7,947 nt of DNA from the NCBI GenBank assembly GCA_018715025.1, contig DVMK01000063.1:1-7947 (forward strand), written 5' to 3'. Both the position numbers and the translations under genes were made by a program. The notes beneath the pieces are model-generated. The model was not told where the DNA came from. It did not search any database and saw only the letters and a list, made by a program, of their open reading frames with translations. Numbering within the stretch: the stretch's first letter is position 1; each line of letters starts with the position of its first letter. Positions 1 through 6,924 of the stretch are shown one piece after another. This stretch comes from Candidatus Caccousia avistercoris. Its GTDB lineage: Bacteria; Bacillota; Clostridia; Oscillospirales; Acutalibacteraceae.

Positions 1-689
1 GAAAGCGGATGGATGTGATAATTTCTCAAAAAAGAGCGGATGGCTTCCCAGTCAGGATGAGATGTGCCGTCTCCGAAAAAAGCAAGGCAATCCTTTGACA
101 GCTTCCCACAGGCGCCGCCCAGAAATCCGTAAGAATAACCTTTCAGCGCAACAAAACCGGGCCGCACGGCGAGAACGTCCAGCCCAGCCGCCACAGCAGC
201 CGCCTTCACCGAAGGATCTGCCGTGATGCAGGCGTTTTCCGTTACCACCACAGTGGAACATTTGGCATATCCCTGTTTGACAGGAATAAAACAAACGTTC
301 TTTTTCGCACATGCCTGCCGCAGAAGGCTGTCGCATGCGGCATGGCCCAGCAAAAAGTGCCCTATCCGGGCGGCGTTCAGCGGAATATCGGCAGGATATG
401 TACCCCCCAGGGCCGCCTGGGAGAAAACCGGCGCCATACCTTCCTCCAAAAGGAAATGGGACAGCTCCTGATTTCCCTGGTTGACCAGGATTTCCCGCCC
501 GCCCAAATGGTGGCAGAGCATGTCAGGGTGGCTGGCCACCGGGGCGGGCAGCGCTGGCCACGGGGCTGCCGTAACACACCGCACTCCATATTGTTCCAGA
601 CATGTCCGCAGGGTCAATGCTTCCCCCGAAAGAACGGCGGCAGTCACCCTGCCCTTCGGCAGATTAGGCTGGGCAAGAAATCGCTCCAT
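1..689 (-). CDS. DUF6873-like GME-fold protein, C-terminus cut by window edge
   Basis: The reading frame opens at ATG 689 and stays open to the left edge, giving 229 complete codons and no stop, so the protein is partial at its C-terminus. The start is supported by a strong Shine-Dalgarno (GGGGAGGAG, plus-strand 695-703) about five bases upstream. Visible motifs are HPDM (residues 54-57), YPADIPLN (98-105), KQGYAKCS (138-145), ITADPS (155-160), a Gly-rich GYSYGFLGGACGK (184-196) and a late His (210). From memory this pattern matches the clostridial family annotated as DUF6873, assigned to the GME (guanidino-group modifying enzyme, amidinotransferase-like) fold. No substrate or reaction is established to my knowledge. 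No signal peptide or membrane segment is seen, so it should be cytoplasmic. It starts 61 bases after the permease stop with no clear terminator between, so co-transcription is possible. Family assignment is fairly confident; catalytic activity is unknown. Confidence 0.8.
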   Translation of the reverse strand, partial: MERFLAQPNLPKGRVTAAVLSGEALTLRTCLEQYGVRCVTAAPWPALPAPVASHPDMLCHHLGGREILVNQGNQELSHFLLEEGMAPVFSQAALGGTYPADIPLNAARIGHFLLGHAACDSLLRQACAKKNVCFIPVKQGYAKCSTVVVTENACITADPSVKAAAVAAGLDVLAVRPGFVALKGYSYGFLGGACGKLSKDCLAFFGDGTSHPDWEAIRSFLRNYHIHPL

Positions 690-750
690 GACAGCTCCTC
701 CCCTTTTTTTCGCACGGTTTTATTTTGTTCTGTTCTCAAGAGCGGGCCCG

Positions 751-1944
751 TCAGCTGTCCTGCCGTAAAGCATCGACCGGATCCAGCTTGGCCGCCTTGT
801 AAGCCGGATACACGCCGAACACGGTGCCGGACAGCATGGAGAAAACAACGGAAAGCAGCACAATATCCCCCCGCATGCCCAGCGAAACCCCAAGCGCGGC
901 AGCCCCAGCAAACGAAAGCCCGTAGCCGGCCAGCAGCCCCAGCATACACCCCATCCAGGAAATCAGCACGGCCTCGAACAAAAATTCCAGCATAATCATG
1001 CCGCGGGTCGCCCCGATGGATTTCTTGATCCCAATTTCACGTGTCCTTTCGCTGACAGAAACCAGCATTACCGTCATAATGCTCAGGCTGGCTACCAAAA
1101 GGGAAATAGCCCCTACGGCGGAGAGAATCATTGTGACAATGCTCATCATAGAGTCCAGAGAGGCCCGCTGCTTTGCAATATCGTTGGCCAGGTAGCCGTT
1201 TTCAAAGCCGTTTGCCCGCTGCAGCTGGGCAAGAATAGCCTGCCCTGCCTCGGCAACGTCCCCCTCCTCCTCCACCTTTACCGCAATCTGGTCAAAGCCG
1301 CTTTTTCCGGCGCTTTCCTGAAATGTGGTGTAAGGCACGTAAACAAAGGTTGGGATGTAGCTGCCCATCATATTCTGCAGAAGGCCGCTTCCGGTTTTCA
1401 CAATCCCAATCACCTGGAACTCGCTTTCCGAACCATTGTACAGAATAGAGACCGTCTTTCCAATAATATTGCTCCTGGCATAGGCGTTCCTGGCAAACGC
1501 CTCGTCAACCAAACAAACATTTGATTTTGCGCGAATGTCAGAGCGTTCAAACATTCTTCCGTACAGAACCTCCAGAGAAATGATCTCGTCTGCGTTCACA
1601 TCGATTCCCCAGGCAATGGCCTGGGTCTCATATCGCTTGGAAGAGATCTCGGCTGTCTGCACCAGAACAGGGGTGGCCGCCTCTACCCCCTCGCAGGCTT
1701 CCACCACGGCCAGCTCCTCCTCCCGCAGGGGCGGGCCGTAGCCGCCGGTTTGGCTGGTGGAAATGGTAAGGCCGCTGAGGCCCAGGCTTTCCAATTCGGT
1801 GCTGATAGCGTCTGTGCCGCACTGGCTGATGCTGCTGATAAGCGTCACAGACGCCACCCCAATGGCGATGCCGAGAATGGTCAAAAGGGTTCTGCTCTTT
1901 TTCCTCCCCAGGCTGCGGAAGGCGGAAAGGAAAAGGCAGCTCAT
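751..1944 (-). CDS. MacB/FtsX-type ABC transporter permease
   Basis: This 397-residue protein has the MacB/LolC-type permease layout. A basic N-terminus leads into TM1 (about 19-41), then a large extracytoplasmic MacB-PCD-like domain (about 42-262). Three more membrane segments follow (about 268-295, 317-345 and 360-382), forming the FtsX domain. The cytoplasmic loop SERTREIGIKKSIGATRG (298-315) is the conserved FtsX-family coupling segment thought to contact the ABC ATPase. The C-terminal PAYKAAKLDPVDALR signature (380-394) is also typical. There is no nucleotide-binding domain in the protein, so it needs a separate ATPase. Its ATG overlaps the stop of the upstream adaptor gene (ATGA, 1941-1944), implying translational coupling. 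Likely role: membrane half of a tripartite-like exporter for a peptide, antibiotic or envelope component; the substrate cannot be read from sequence. The expected ATPase gene is not adjacent. Confidence 0.93.
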   Translation of the reverse strand: MSCLFLSAFRSLGRKKSRTLLTILGIAIGVASVTLISSISQCGTDAISTELESLGLSGLTISTSQTGGYGPPLREEELAVVEACEGVEAATPVLVQTAEISSKRYETQAIAWGIDVNADEIISLEVLYGRMFERSDIRAKSNVCLVDEAFARNAYARSNIIGKTVSILYNGSESEFQVIGIVKTGSGLLQNMMGSYIPTFVYVPYTTFQESAGKSGFDQIAVKVEEEGDVAEAGQAILAQLQRANGFENGYLANDIAKQRASLDSMMSIVTMILSAVGAISLLVASLSIMTVMLVSVSERTREIGIKKSIGATRGMIMLEFLFEAVLISWMGCMLGLLAGYGLSFAGAAALGVSLGMRGDIVLLSVVFSMLSGTVFGVYPAYKAAKLDPVDALRQDS

Positions 1945-2927
1945 GGCTCCACCTCCACCCGTTCTGCCAGAATGACCCGACCGCCGTCTGTGAGGCTTTC
2001 GGGGGAATAAAGAAGCGTGTCCCCTTCCTCCAGGCCGGAAAGGATTTCAAATCCGCTGTCGTACTCCTCCCCCGTTTCCACCGGGCATTTTACCGCCCGG
2101 CCCTCCCGGCAGACGAACACATATTCGCTTCCGTCCTCTTCCGCCCCTACTGTCTCGTAGGGGGCGATGAGAACCCCTTCCTTTTCCTGGGTCACGATAC
2201 GCGCTTTGGCGGAAAAGCCCGGCTTCATGTCGGCCCCCGGATTTTCCACGGCCACCAGAACCTCCACGACCGTTTCCTGGGAAGTGCCCGAAACTGCCTG
2301 CGTAGCCTCGTCTGATATTTCTGTCACCGTGCCCAGGTAAGAGGAATCCCGAAAACCGGAGCCGGTGATTTCGGCCTTTTGCCCTTCCCGCAGATCCGGT
2401 ACCTGGGACTCGTTTACAGAAAGCCTGAGCTGCAGCCCATTTCCGTTGGAAATAATGACGGCGGCCTGGGCGGTGCCTGCATACTTTTCCGGGCTTAAAG
2501 AAACAGAAACGACAGTTCCGCTGATGGGCGCGGTGAGCGTTTCGGTTTCCCCCATGCTCAGCAGGTTTTCCGCCCCGCTTTCAGAATGCAGAAAAGAGGA
2601 ATAGACCTCCAGGGCGCTCTGCTGCGTCATCCCTTCCGGAAGCGTCTGCACGCGGGCGAGCTCCTGCCCTGCCTGCACCTGGTCCCCCGGCGAAACGAAA
2701 ACGCTGGTGGCGATCCCCGGCTGGCTGGGATATACGCTTTTGGAGCCCACCCGCTCCAGCCTGCCAATGCAGGAAACATAATCCTCCACCGAAACGGCCC
2801 GCGCTTCTGTATATTCTACCCGCGGAATGGATGCCTGGTACCATTTTCCCGCCGCAAAAACCGAAACCGCCGCAGCCAGAGAAAGGCTGGACAGCAAAAT
2901 GTATTTATTCAAGACGAATTCCCCCAT
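1941..2927 (-). CDS. HlyD/MacA-family efflux adaptor (membrane fusion protein)
   Basis: This 328-residue protein has an N-terminal membrane anchor (about 9-26) and then an extracytoplasmic adaptor fold. A first lipoyl half (65-93, with GDQVQAG at 81-87) is joined by a short linker to the second half (TAPISGTV, 132-139). A beta-barrel region follows (about 170-215), then a membrane-proximal C-terminal domain. The segment between lipoyl halves is only about 40 residues, too short for the long coiled-coil hairpin of TolC-linked MacA, as expected in a Gram-positive cell. ATG 2927 has a modest AAGGA site upstream. An alternative TTG start at 2912 (giving MNKYILL...) has a GGGGGAA site six bases upstream and is a serious competitor. 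The gene overlaps the permease gene by four bases, so the two products should form one transporter. Substrate unknown. Confidence 0.9.
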   Translation of the reverse strand: MGEFVLNKYILLSSLSLAAAVSVFAAGKWYQASIPRVEYTEARAVSVEDYVSCIGRLERVGSKSVYPSQPGIATSVFVSPGDQVQAGQELARVQTLPEGMTQQSALEVYSSFLHSESGAENLLSMGETETLTAPISGTVVSVSLSPEKYAGTAQAAVIISNGNGLQLRLSVNESQVPDLREGQKAEITGSGFRDSSYLGTVTEISDEATQAVSGTSQETVVEVLVAVENPGADMKPGFSAKARIVTQEKEGVLIAPYETVGAEEDGSEYVFVCREGRAVKCPVETGEEYDSGFEILSGLEEGDTLLYSPESLTDGGRVILAERVEVEP

Positions 2928-3085
2928 TCCATTTCCTTCAACCTATTCTTTGAAAGGAAAGGGGAAAATATACCCTTAGTGGACAAAGGGAGAAAGCGCA
3001 GGACAGGGCGAAAAACAGGCGCCGGGTGTGTTCTCGTGCTCGGCAGGCGGCAGTCTGCGAAAAAAGAAAAATCCCCGGCGGAAAA

Positions 3086-3113
3086 TGTATAAAAGTCCCA
3101 GGGCGGTGAACAA
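3086..3113 (-). promoter_or_regulatory. Weak candidate promoter for the adaptor-permease pair
   Basis: In the 210-base divergent gap (2928-3137), the minus strand reads TTGTTC, 16 bases, then TATACA, a poor to fair sigma-A match. The same A/T block reads TGTATAAAAG on the plus strand and could also hold the -10 of the small plus-strand gene, but I find no -35 for it. I see no riboswitch, strong terminator or operator in this gap. The call is weak. Confidence 0.25.
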
Positions 3114-3137
3114 ACTAACCGTGCGAGGTGAAAGGGA

Positions 3138-3335
3138 ATGAGCTTAATTCAATGCGATGAGGACTGTGTGTACCAAAAGGATGGATACTGTATGCTGGAA
3201 ATGCCTTCGGCCATTACCAATTACACCGGCGACGGCTGCGTCCACTGCATCCATGTGATTCCCCGCGGGGAGTACGAATCTGGCGCAAAAAAATTTATTC
3301 CGTCAGAGCGGCAAACGCCTCCCTTACATTTTTAA
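3138..3335 (+). CDS. Small Cys-rich protein of unknown function
   Basis: This 65-residue protein starts at ATG 3138 behind a good Shine-Dalgarno (GAGGTG, 3125-3130, seven-base spacing). Five cysteines at 6, 10, 18, 34 and 37 form C-x3-C-x7-C-x15-C-x2-C, with His 36 and His 39 nearby. This suggests metal binding (zinc or an Fe-S site), which is inference. The segment CVYQKDGYC recalls short clostridial proteins that some databases label 'hydroxymyristoyl-ACP dehydratase'. That label is not credible for a protein of this size with no hot-dog fold. No signal peptide or membrane helix is visible. It is the only plus-strand gene here, divergent from the adaptor gene and convergent with radA. Its last 13 codons and its stop (41 bases) lie inside the radA 3' end. 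The tail after about residue 42 has no Cys and may be poorly conserved. Real gene likely; function unknown. Confidence 0.75.
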   Translation: MSLIQCDEDCVYQKDGYCMLEMPSAITNYTGDGCVHCIHVIPRGEYESGAKKFIPSERQTPPLHF

Positions 3336-4662
3336 CGCCGCAAAGCTCTATTTCCGGCTTTTCTGCTATTTGGCGCAGGCAGTGGAAGGGCAGTACGCAG
3401 CGGCGGAAGCCGAGCCGGGCGGCCTCGGCTATGCGGGCTTCTGCATGAGTGACAGAGCGAAGCTCCCCCGCCAGGCCGATTTCTCCGAATACAATGGCGT
3501 CGTCCCGAATCGGCGTGTCCTTCAGGCTGGAAACAAGCGCCATAGCTACGGCAAGGTCTACCGCGGGCTCGTCCAGCCGCAGGCCGCCCACCACGTTCAG
3601 GTAGGCGTCCAGGTTGGAAAAGTAGTACCCGGCGCGTTTTTCCAGCACAGCCAGCAGCAGCGACATTCGGTTGTAGTCGAAGCCGGTGGACATGCGGCGC
3701 GGGTTCCCAAATCCAGTGGCGCTGGCAAGGCCCTGGATTTCAGCCAGAATCGGACGCGAGCCCTCTATAACGCAGGTGACGCAGGTACCGGAAACATTGG
3801 TAGGACGCCCCTCCAGCATAGCCATGGAGGGGTTTTCCACCTGCCGCAGCCCTTTGTCCCCCATGTCAAAGACGCCGATTTCATTGGTGGAACCGTACCT
3901 GTTTTTGACAGCGCGCAGAATCCGGTAAGACATTTGCCGGTCGCCTTCAAAATACAGCACCGCATCCACAATATGCTCCAGAACCTTGGGGCCGGCAATC
4001 GCCCCATCCTTGTTCACATGGCCAACCACAATGGCGGGGATTTCCAGCATTTTTGCCGCCCGCATAATGGCGTTGGTGCATTCCCGCACCTGGGTGACGC
4101 TGCCGGGCGAAGAGGAAAGGTCTGTGAAATTCATGGTTTGAATGGAGTCTACCATAACCAGGTCGGGCTTGTTCTGACGCATCTGCTCCACCACTGCCTG
4201 TACGTCGGTTTCCGTTAAAATATAAAGGTTTTCACTGTCTACGCCAAGGCGGGAAGCCCGAAGCTTGATCTGCCTGCTGGACTCTTCCCCGGATACATAC
4301 AGGATGCGCAGGGTCTGGCCTAAATATTGACAGATCTGAAGCAATATGGTAGATTTTCCGATTCCAGGCTCGCCGCTTACCAGAATAAGGGAGCCTTTGA
4401 CAATTCCGCCCCCCAGCACGCGGTCCAGCTCGGAAAGGCCGGTGTGGTAGCGGATTTCATCTGAGGTATCGATTTCGCGGATAGGCACAGGGTGCAGCAA
4501 AGGCCGCGCGGCAGCGGCTGACGCCGTTTTGGCGGGGCCGGAATCCCGCACTTCCTCCTGCATGGTGTTCCATTGGCCGCAGCCAGGACATTTTCCCAGC
4601 CATTTGGCGGACTCAAAGCCGCACTCAGAGCAGATGAAAACATTTTTAATCTTTGCAGCCAT
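3295..4662 (-). CDS. radA: DNA repair protein RadA (Sms)
   Basis: This 455-residue protein has the normal bacterial RadA length and the full domain order. An N-terminal C4 zinc finger (Cys 11, 14, 25 and 28) is followed by a RecA-like ATPase with Walker A GEPGIGKS (97-104) and Walker B LVMVD (168-172). The RadA-specific KNRYG motif is at 253-257 (KNRFG in many homologues). A Lon-protease-like C-terminal domain (about 290-455) includes GGLRLDEPAVDLAVA. RadA is a cytoplasmic, DNA-stimulated ATPase that promotes branch migration of recombination intermediates with RecA. ATG 4662 has GAGGA upstream. The gene begins 32 bases after the cwlD stop with no terminator, so it is probably in the same transcript. 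The 3' end overlaps the convergent small gene by 41 bases, and no intrinsic terminator is visible downstream. Identification is very secure. Confidence 0.98.
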   Translation of the reverse strand: MAAKIKNVFICSECGFESAKWLGKCPGCGQWNTMQEEVRDSGPAKTASAAAARPLLHPVPIREIDTSDEIRYHTGLSELDRVLGGGIVKGSLILVSGEPGIGKSTILLQICQYLGQTLRILYVSGEESSRQIKLRASRLGVDSENLYILTETDVQAVVEQMRQNKPDLVMVDSIQTMNFTDLSSSPGSVTQVRECTNAIMRAAKMLEIPAIVVGHVNKDGAIAGPKVLEHIVDAVLYFEGDRQMSYRILRAVKNRYGSTNEIGVFDMGDKGLRQVENPSMAMLEGRPTNVSGTCVTCVIEGSRPILAEIQGLASATGFGNPRRMSTGFDYNRMSLLLAVLEKRAGYYFSNLDAYLNVVGGLRLDEPAVDLAVAMALVSSLKDTPIRDDAIVFGEIGLAGELRSVTHAEARIAEAARLGFRRCVLPFHCLRQIAEKPEIELCGVKNVREAFAALTE

Positions 4663-4694
4663 TTTTATTCCTCACTTTTTTCTTCCCATTTTAT

Positions 4695-5429
4695 CTATGC
4701 CCGGCTTCCAGCTGCGCCGGAAAGGTAACGGAGCAGGCCGTCGTATATGGCGAAGGCCATTTGCTCCTGGTAGGTGCTGTCGGCCAGCCGTTCCGCCTCC
4801 TCCCAGTTGGAGAGGAATCCGCATTCCACCAAAACAGCGGGAACCTCTGCGTTCCAAAGCAGGTAAATAGAGTCGGTGGCAGCCTTGTTCTGCCTGGTGT
4901 TTTCCGGCTGAAGCAGAGAAACCACACTGGAACGAATGGATTCTGCCAAAATTTCACTTTCCTCATGGTTGGCAGAAAAGAAAATCTGCGCGCCGCTGTA
5001 TTTGCCCTCTGTAAAATAATTTTGATGGATGCTTACCAGAATACAGTTTGCTTCCTCCTCCACCATCTCCAAACGCCGGTGGATGTCGCTGACCTTTCGT
5101 TCCCTGACGGTAGGCAGGGAGCTGTCGCCGATGGAGCAATCTGTTTCCCGGGTCATTTTCACCTGGTAACCGGCGGTTTCCAGCAGCTCCCGCAGGTGCA
5201 GGGCAACCGCAAGATTGACGTCCTTTTCCAGAAGCCCGGCTTCTGACTGGGTTCCCCCATCCTCCCCGCCGTGGCCCGGATCCAGCAGGATAACCGGATC
5301 CCCCTCCTGGGCAAAAGCGGAAGCCAGCTGATTGATTTTTCCGCAGGAAAGGTAAGAAAGCAGCAAAAAAGCCAGGCTGCTTATGACCAGGGCGGCAATG
5401 GGAAGCGTGTACGAAAATTTCCCCTTCAA
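4695..5429 (-). CDS. cwlD: N-acetylmuramoyl-L-alanine amidase CwlD (spore cortex)
   Basis: This 244-residue protein has one N-terminal membrane anchor (about 9-28) followed by an Amidase_3 zinc-amidase domain. Expected residues are present: DPGHGG with zinc ligand His 53, Glu 68 in LLEKD, His 135 in SIHQN, and catalytic Glu 202 in VECGFLSN. MTRETD (92-97) and the YSGAQIFFS region (144-152) resemble CwlD specifically. In spore formers CwlD removes peptide side chains from cortex muramic acid, the step before muramic-delta-lactam formation needed for germination; Clostridioides difficile CwlD needs the lipoprotein GerS. The start is TTG 5429, chosen because GGGAGGG lies seven bases upstream and the anchor then begins normally; no in-frame ATG fits. 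It follows the MATE gene by 43 bases, and a sigma-E-like promoter candidate lies in that gap. The assignment points to an endospore former. General amidase activity is certain, the CwlD name slightly less so. Confidence 0.93.
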   Translation of the reverse strand: MKGKFSYTLPIAALVISSLAFLLLSYLSCGKINQLASAFAQEGDPVILLDPGHGGEDGGTQSEAGLLEKDVNLAVALHLRELLETAGYQVKMTRETDCSIGDSSLPTVRERKVSDIHRRLEMVEEEANCILVSIHQNYFTEGKYSGAQIFFSANHEESEILAESIRSSVVSLLQPENTRQNKAATDSIYLLWNAEVPAVLVECGFLSNWEEAERLADSTYQEQMAFAIYDGLLRYLSGAAGSRA

Positions 5430-5449
5430 GACACATCCCTCCCATCCAA

Positions 5450-5476
5450 ATTATATGGACAGAGGGAAGCCGTTAT
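5450..5476 (-). promoter_or_regulatory. Candidate sigma-E-type (sporulation) promoter for cwlD
   Basis: On the minus strand the gap before cwlD contains CATATAAT (5450-5457). It is preceded, after exactly 16 bases, by ATA (5474-5476), which overlaps the MATE stop codon. This resembles the Bacillus sigma-E pattern (ATA, about 16 bases, CATACAnT) with one -10 mismatch. cwlD is known to be under sporulation control in Bacillus. The -10 ends about 20 bases before the TTG start, so the leader would be very short and the Shine-Dalgarno almost at the 5' end. Found by eye in an A/T-containing gap, so chance is possible. Confidence 0.4.
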
Positions 5477-6828
5477 GCCGCGGCCTGCCGGGCCAGGCTG
5501 CGGATCCACCGGAAACGGTTCACCTTTACCACAGCCACAAAGCATTTGAGGATCTGATCGGACTTCAGGCACAGAAAAACTGCCGCAGGGGGAAGGTTCA
5601 GCAGAAAAGCGGCCGCCGCAGAGCAGGGCAGGACAATGCCCCACATAAAGATGGAGTCGTTGATAAAAACAAAGGAGGTGTCTCCCCCGCCCCGGACAAT
5701 CCCGGTGAGGACTGGCATTTGGTACGAGGTTCCCACGCTGGTGACGCTGAGGATCAGAAGGAATTGCTCCGCCAGCTGACGGCTTTCCGCTGAGATGGCA
5801 TAAAAGGAAAGAACGGTATCCCGCACCAGAAACAGAGCGGCCCCCGTCGCCAGGCCAATCGCCAGAAAAAGGAGCTGCATGGTTTTGGCATACTGCCGCA
5901 CCTTTTCCAGCTTTCCCTCCCCAATGGTTTTTCCAATGATAACGGCAGAGGCGCTGGCGGAGCCATAGGCCGCCACGGTCAGCACCTGGAACACCGTGGT
6001 GGCGATGCTGTTGGCGGCTACCGCCTCAGAGCCCAGGTGCCCCAGAATTGCCGTCTGCAGCCCCATAGCCAGGCCCCAAATCCCATTGGAAGCCAGCACC
6101 GGGGAACCGGTGCGCAGGTAATCCCGGAAGAGGGAACGGTCAAAGGACAACAGCTCGTGCCAGCGAAGGCGCAGCTTTTTGTCGGCGAAAGACAGGTACA
6201 GAACCAGAATGACAGACTCTGCCGCACGGGCCGTCAGCGTAGCGGCCGCCGCGCCGGCCGCCCCCAGGCGCGGCGCGCCCAGGTTGCCGAAGATGAGCAG
6301 ATAATTCAGGCAGACGTTGATGATCAGCGTGGATGTTGACACCAGGATTCCCACCCGGACGGTTTCCACACTTCTGAGGGCGCACAGCATGATGTTGGTA
6401 AATGAGAAGAAAAAATAAGAAAAACAGATAACGCGCAGATAGCTGACGCCCTCCGCAATGACGGCCTCCTCCTCAATAAAAAGAGAAAGGACCTCATGGG
6501 GAAAGAAGAATACGGCCGCCCATAAAAGCGCGGCAATCACAAGGCCCAGCCGAAGCGCGCCGGAAAGAATTCTCTTAATGCTTTCGGTGTCGCGCTTCCC
6601 CCAGTACTGGGCCCCCAGCACAGCCACGCCTTCCCCCACGCCCATTGTGAGCATTTGAAGCAGAAATTGAACCTGGTTGGCAAGCGCCACCCCGGAAAGA
6701 GAGGTTTCCTGGTAAGCGCCCAGCATCACATTGTCTGCCAGACTGACGCTGAACACAATCAAATTTTGCAGGGCAATGGTAAAGGTGAGAGAGAAAAATT
6801 TCTGATAAAAAGTCCGGTCGCAGGCCAT
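5473..6828 (-). CDS. MATE family efflux transporter
   Basis: This is a 451-residue, strongly hydrophobic polytopic protein with the two-lobed MatE organisation and about 12 predicted membrane segments. The first lobe begins near residue 10 and carries the SLADNVMLGAYQ region and GVGEGVAVLGAQYWGKRD. The second lobe begins near residue 240 with LRTGSPVLASNGIWGLAMG and carries AYGSASASAVIIGKTIGEG. MATE proteins export drugs, cationic compounds or metabolites using a proton or sodium gradient; substrate unknown. The frame stays open to 6918, but I start at ATG 6828 because AGAAGGA lies six bases upstream. The extra 30 residues (MLFKQKD...) fall in AT-rich leader with a perfect inverted repeat and do not look like protein. 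The length fits the family. It is followed 43 bases later by cwlD and preceded by the DUF3783 gene. The inverted repeats upstream hint at regulation. Confidence 0.95.
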   Translation of the reverse strand: MACDRTFYQKFFSLTFTIALQNLIVFSVSLADNVMLGAYQETSLSGVALANQVQFLLQMLTMGVGEGVAVLGAQYWGKRDTESIKRILSGALRLGLVIAALLWAAVFFFPHEVLSLFIEEEAVIAEGVSYLRVICFSYFFFSFTNIMLCALRSVETVRVGILVSTSTLIINVCLNYLLIFGNLGAPRLGAAGAAAATLTARAAESVILVLYLSFADKKLRLRWHELLSFDRSLFRDYLRTGSPVLASNGIWGLAMGLQTAILGHLGSEAVAANSIATTVFQVLTVAAYGSASASAVIIGKTIGEGKLEKVRQYAKTMQLLFLAIGLATGAALFLVRDTVLSFYAISAESRQLAEQFLLILSVTSVGTSYQMPVLTGIVRGGGDTSFVFINDSIFMWGIVLPCSAAAAFLLNLPPAAVFLCLKSDQILKCFVAVVKVNRFRWIRSLARQAAA

Positions 6829-6850
6829 ACTACATCCTTCTCTTGCAAAA

Positions 6851-6868
6851 TTGTCTTTTTTGAGACAA
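6851..6868. repeat. Short inverted repeat in the MATE leader
   Basis: TTGTCT (6851-6856) and AGACAA (6863-6868) are perfect 6-base arms around a 6-base loop, about 22 bases before the MATE start codon. It could be a weak hairpin near the ribosome binding site or part of an operator. It shares the GTCT/AGAC ends of the larger upstream repeat. Weak on its own. Confidence 0.45.
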
Positions 6869-6897
6869 AATAAATGTAAAGCAAAGAAGCTTGACAT

Positions 6898-6924
6898 GTC
6901 TTTTTGCTTGAAAAGCAAAAAGAC
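6898..6924. repeat. Perfect 12-bp inverted repeat upstream of the MATE gene
   Basis: Arms GTCTTTTTGCTT (6898-6909) and AAGCAAAAAGAC (6913-6924) are perfectly complementary around a GAA loop. It is flanked by a wider pair, TGTAAAG (6875-6881) and CTTTACA (6924-6930), so the dyads are nested. The palindrome GACATGTC (6893-6900) overlaps one arm. Neither strand has a T-run directly after the stem, so it is not a standard terminator. A regulator-binding operator or an RNA leader hairpin for the MATE gene is more likely. The repeat itself is certain; its role is inference. Confidence 0.7.

Noticed and set aside
690..750. Promoter or terminator between the permease and the DUF6873-like gene
   Set aside because: GGGCCC lacks a T-run and AAAATAAAA lacks a -35 partner, so neither can be supported.
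342..995. 217-codon plus-strand open frame across the DUF6873-like and permease genes
   Set aside because: It crosses the start of one real gene and the end of another in antisense, and is rich in Pro/Arg/Ser as expected for an antisense frame.
3260..3271. 12-base palindrome TCCCCGCGGGGA as a terminator for radA
   Set aside because: A hairpin would have only a 3-4 bp usable stem, no T-run follows on either strand, and it lies in the coding part of the small gene.
3370..4218. 282-codon plus-strand open frame opposite radA
   Set aside because: It is antisense to the conserved ATPase and Lon-like domains of RadA, is rich in His/Gln/Gly low-complexity runs typical of a shadow frame, and resembles no family.
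4653..5246. 197-codon plus-strand open frame opposite cwlD
   Set aside because: It is antisense to the zinc-amidase motifs of CwlD and has no recognisable domain.
6891..6896. Perfect TTGACA on the plus strand as a promoter
   Set aside because: No -10 element lies 16-18 bases downstream (AGCAAA at 17) and no plus-strand gene follows.
6829..6918. 30-residue N-terminal extension of the MATE protein
   Set aside because: It would be encoded by the AT-rich leader with inverted repeats, lacks a good ribosome site, and the family normally starts near ATG 6828, which has a strong one.
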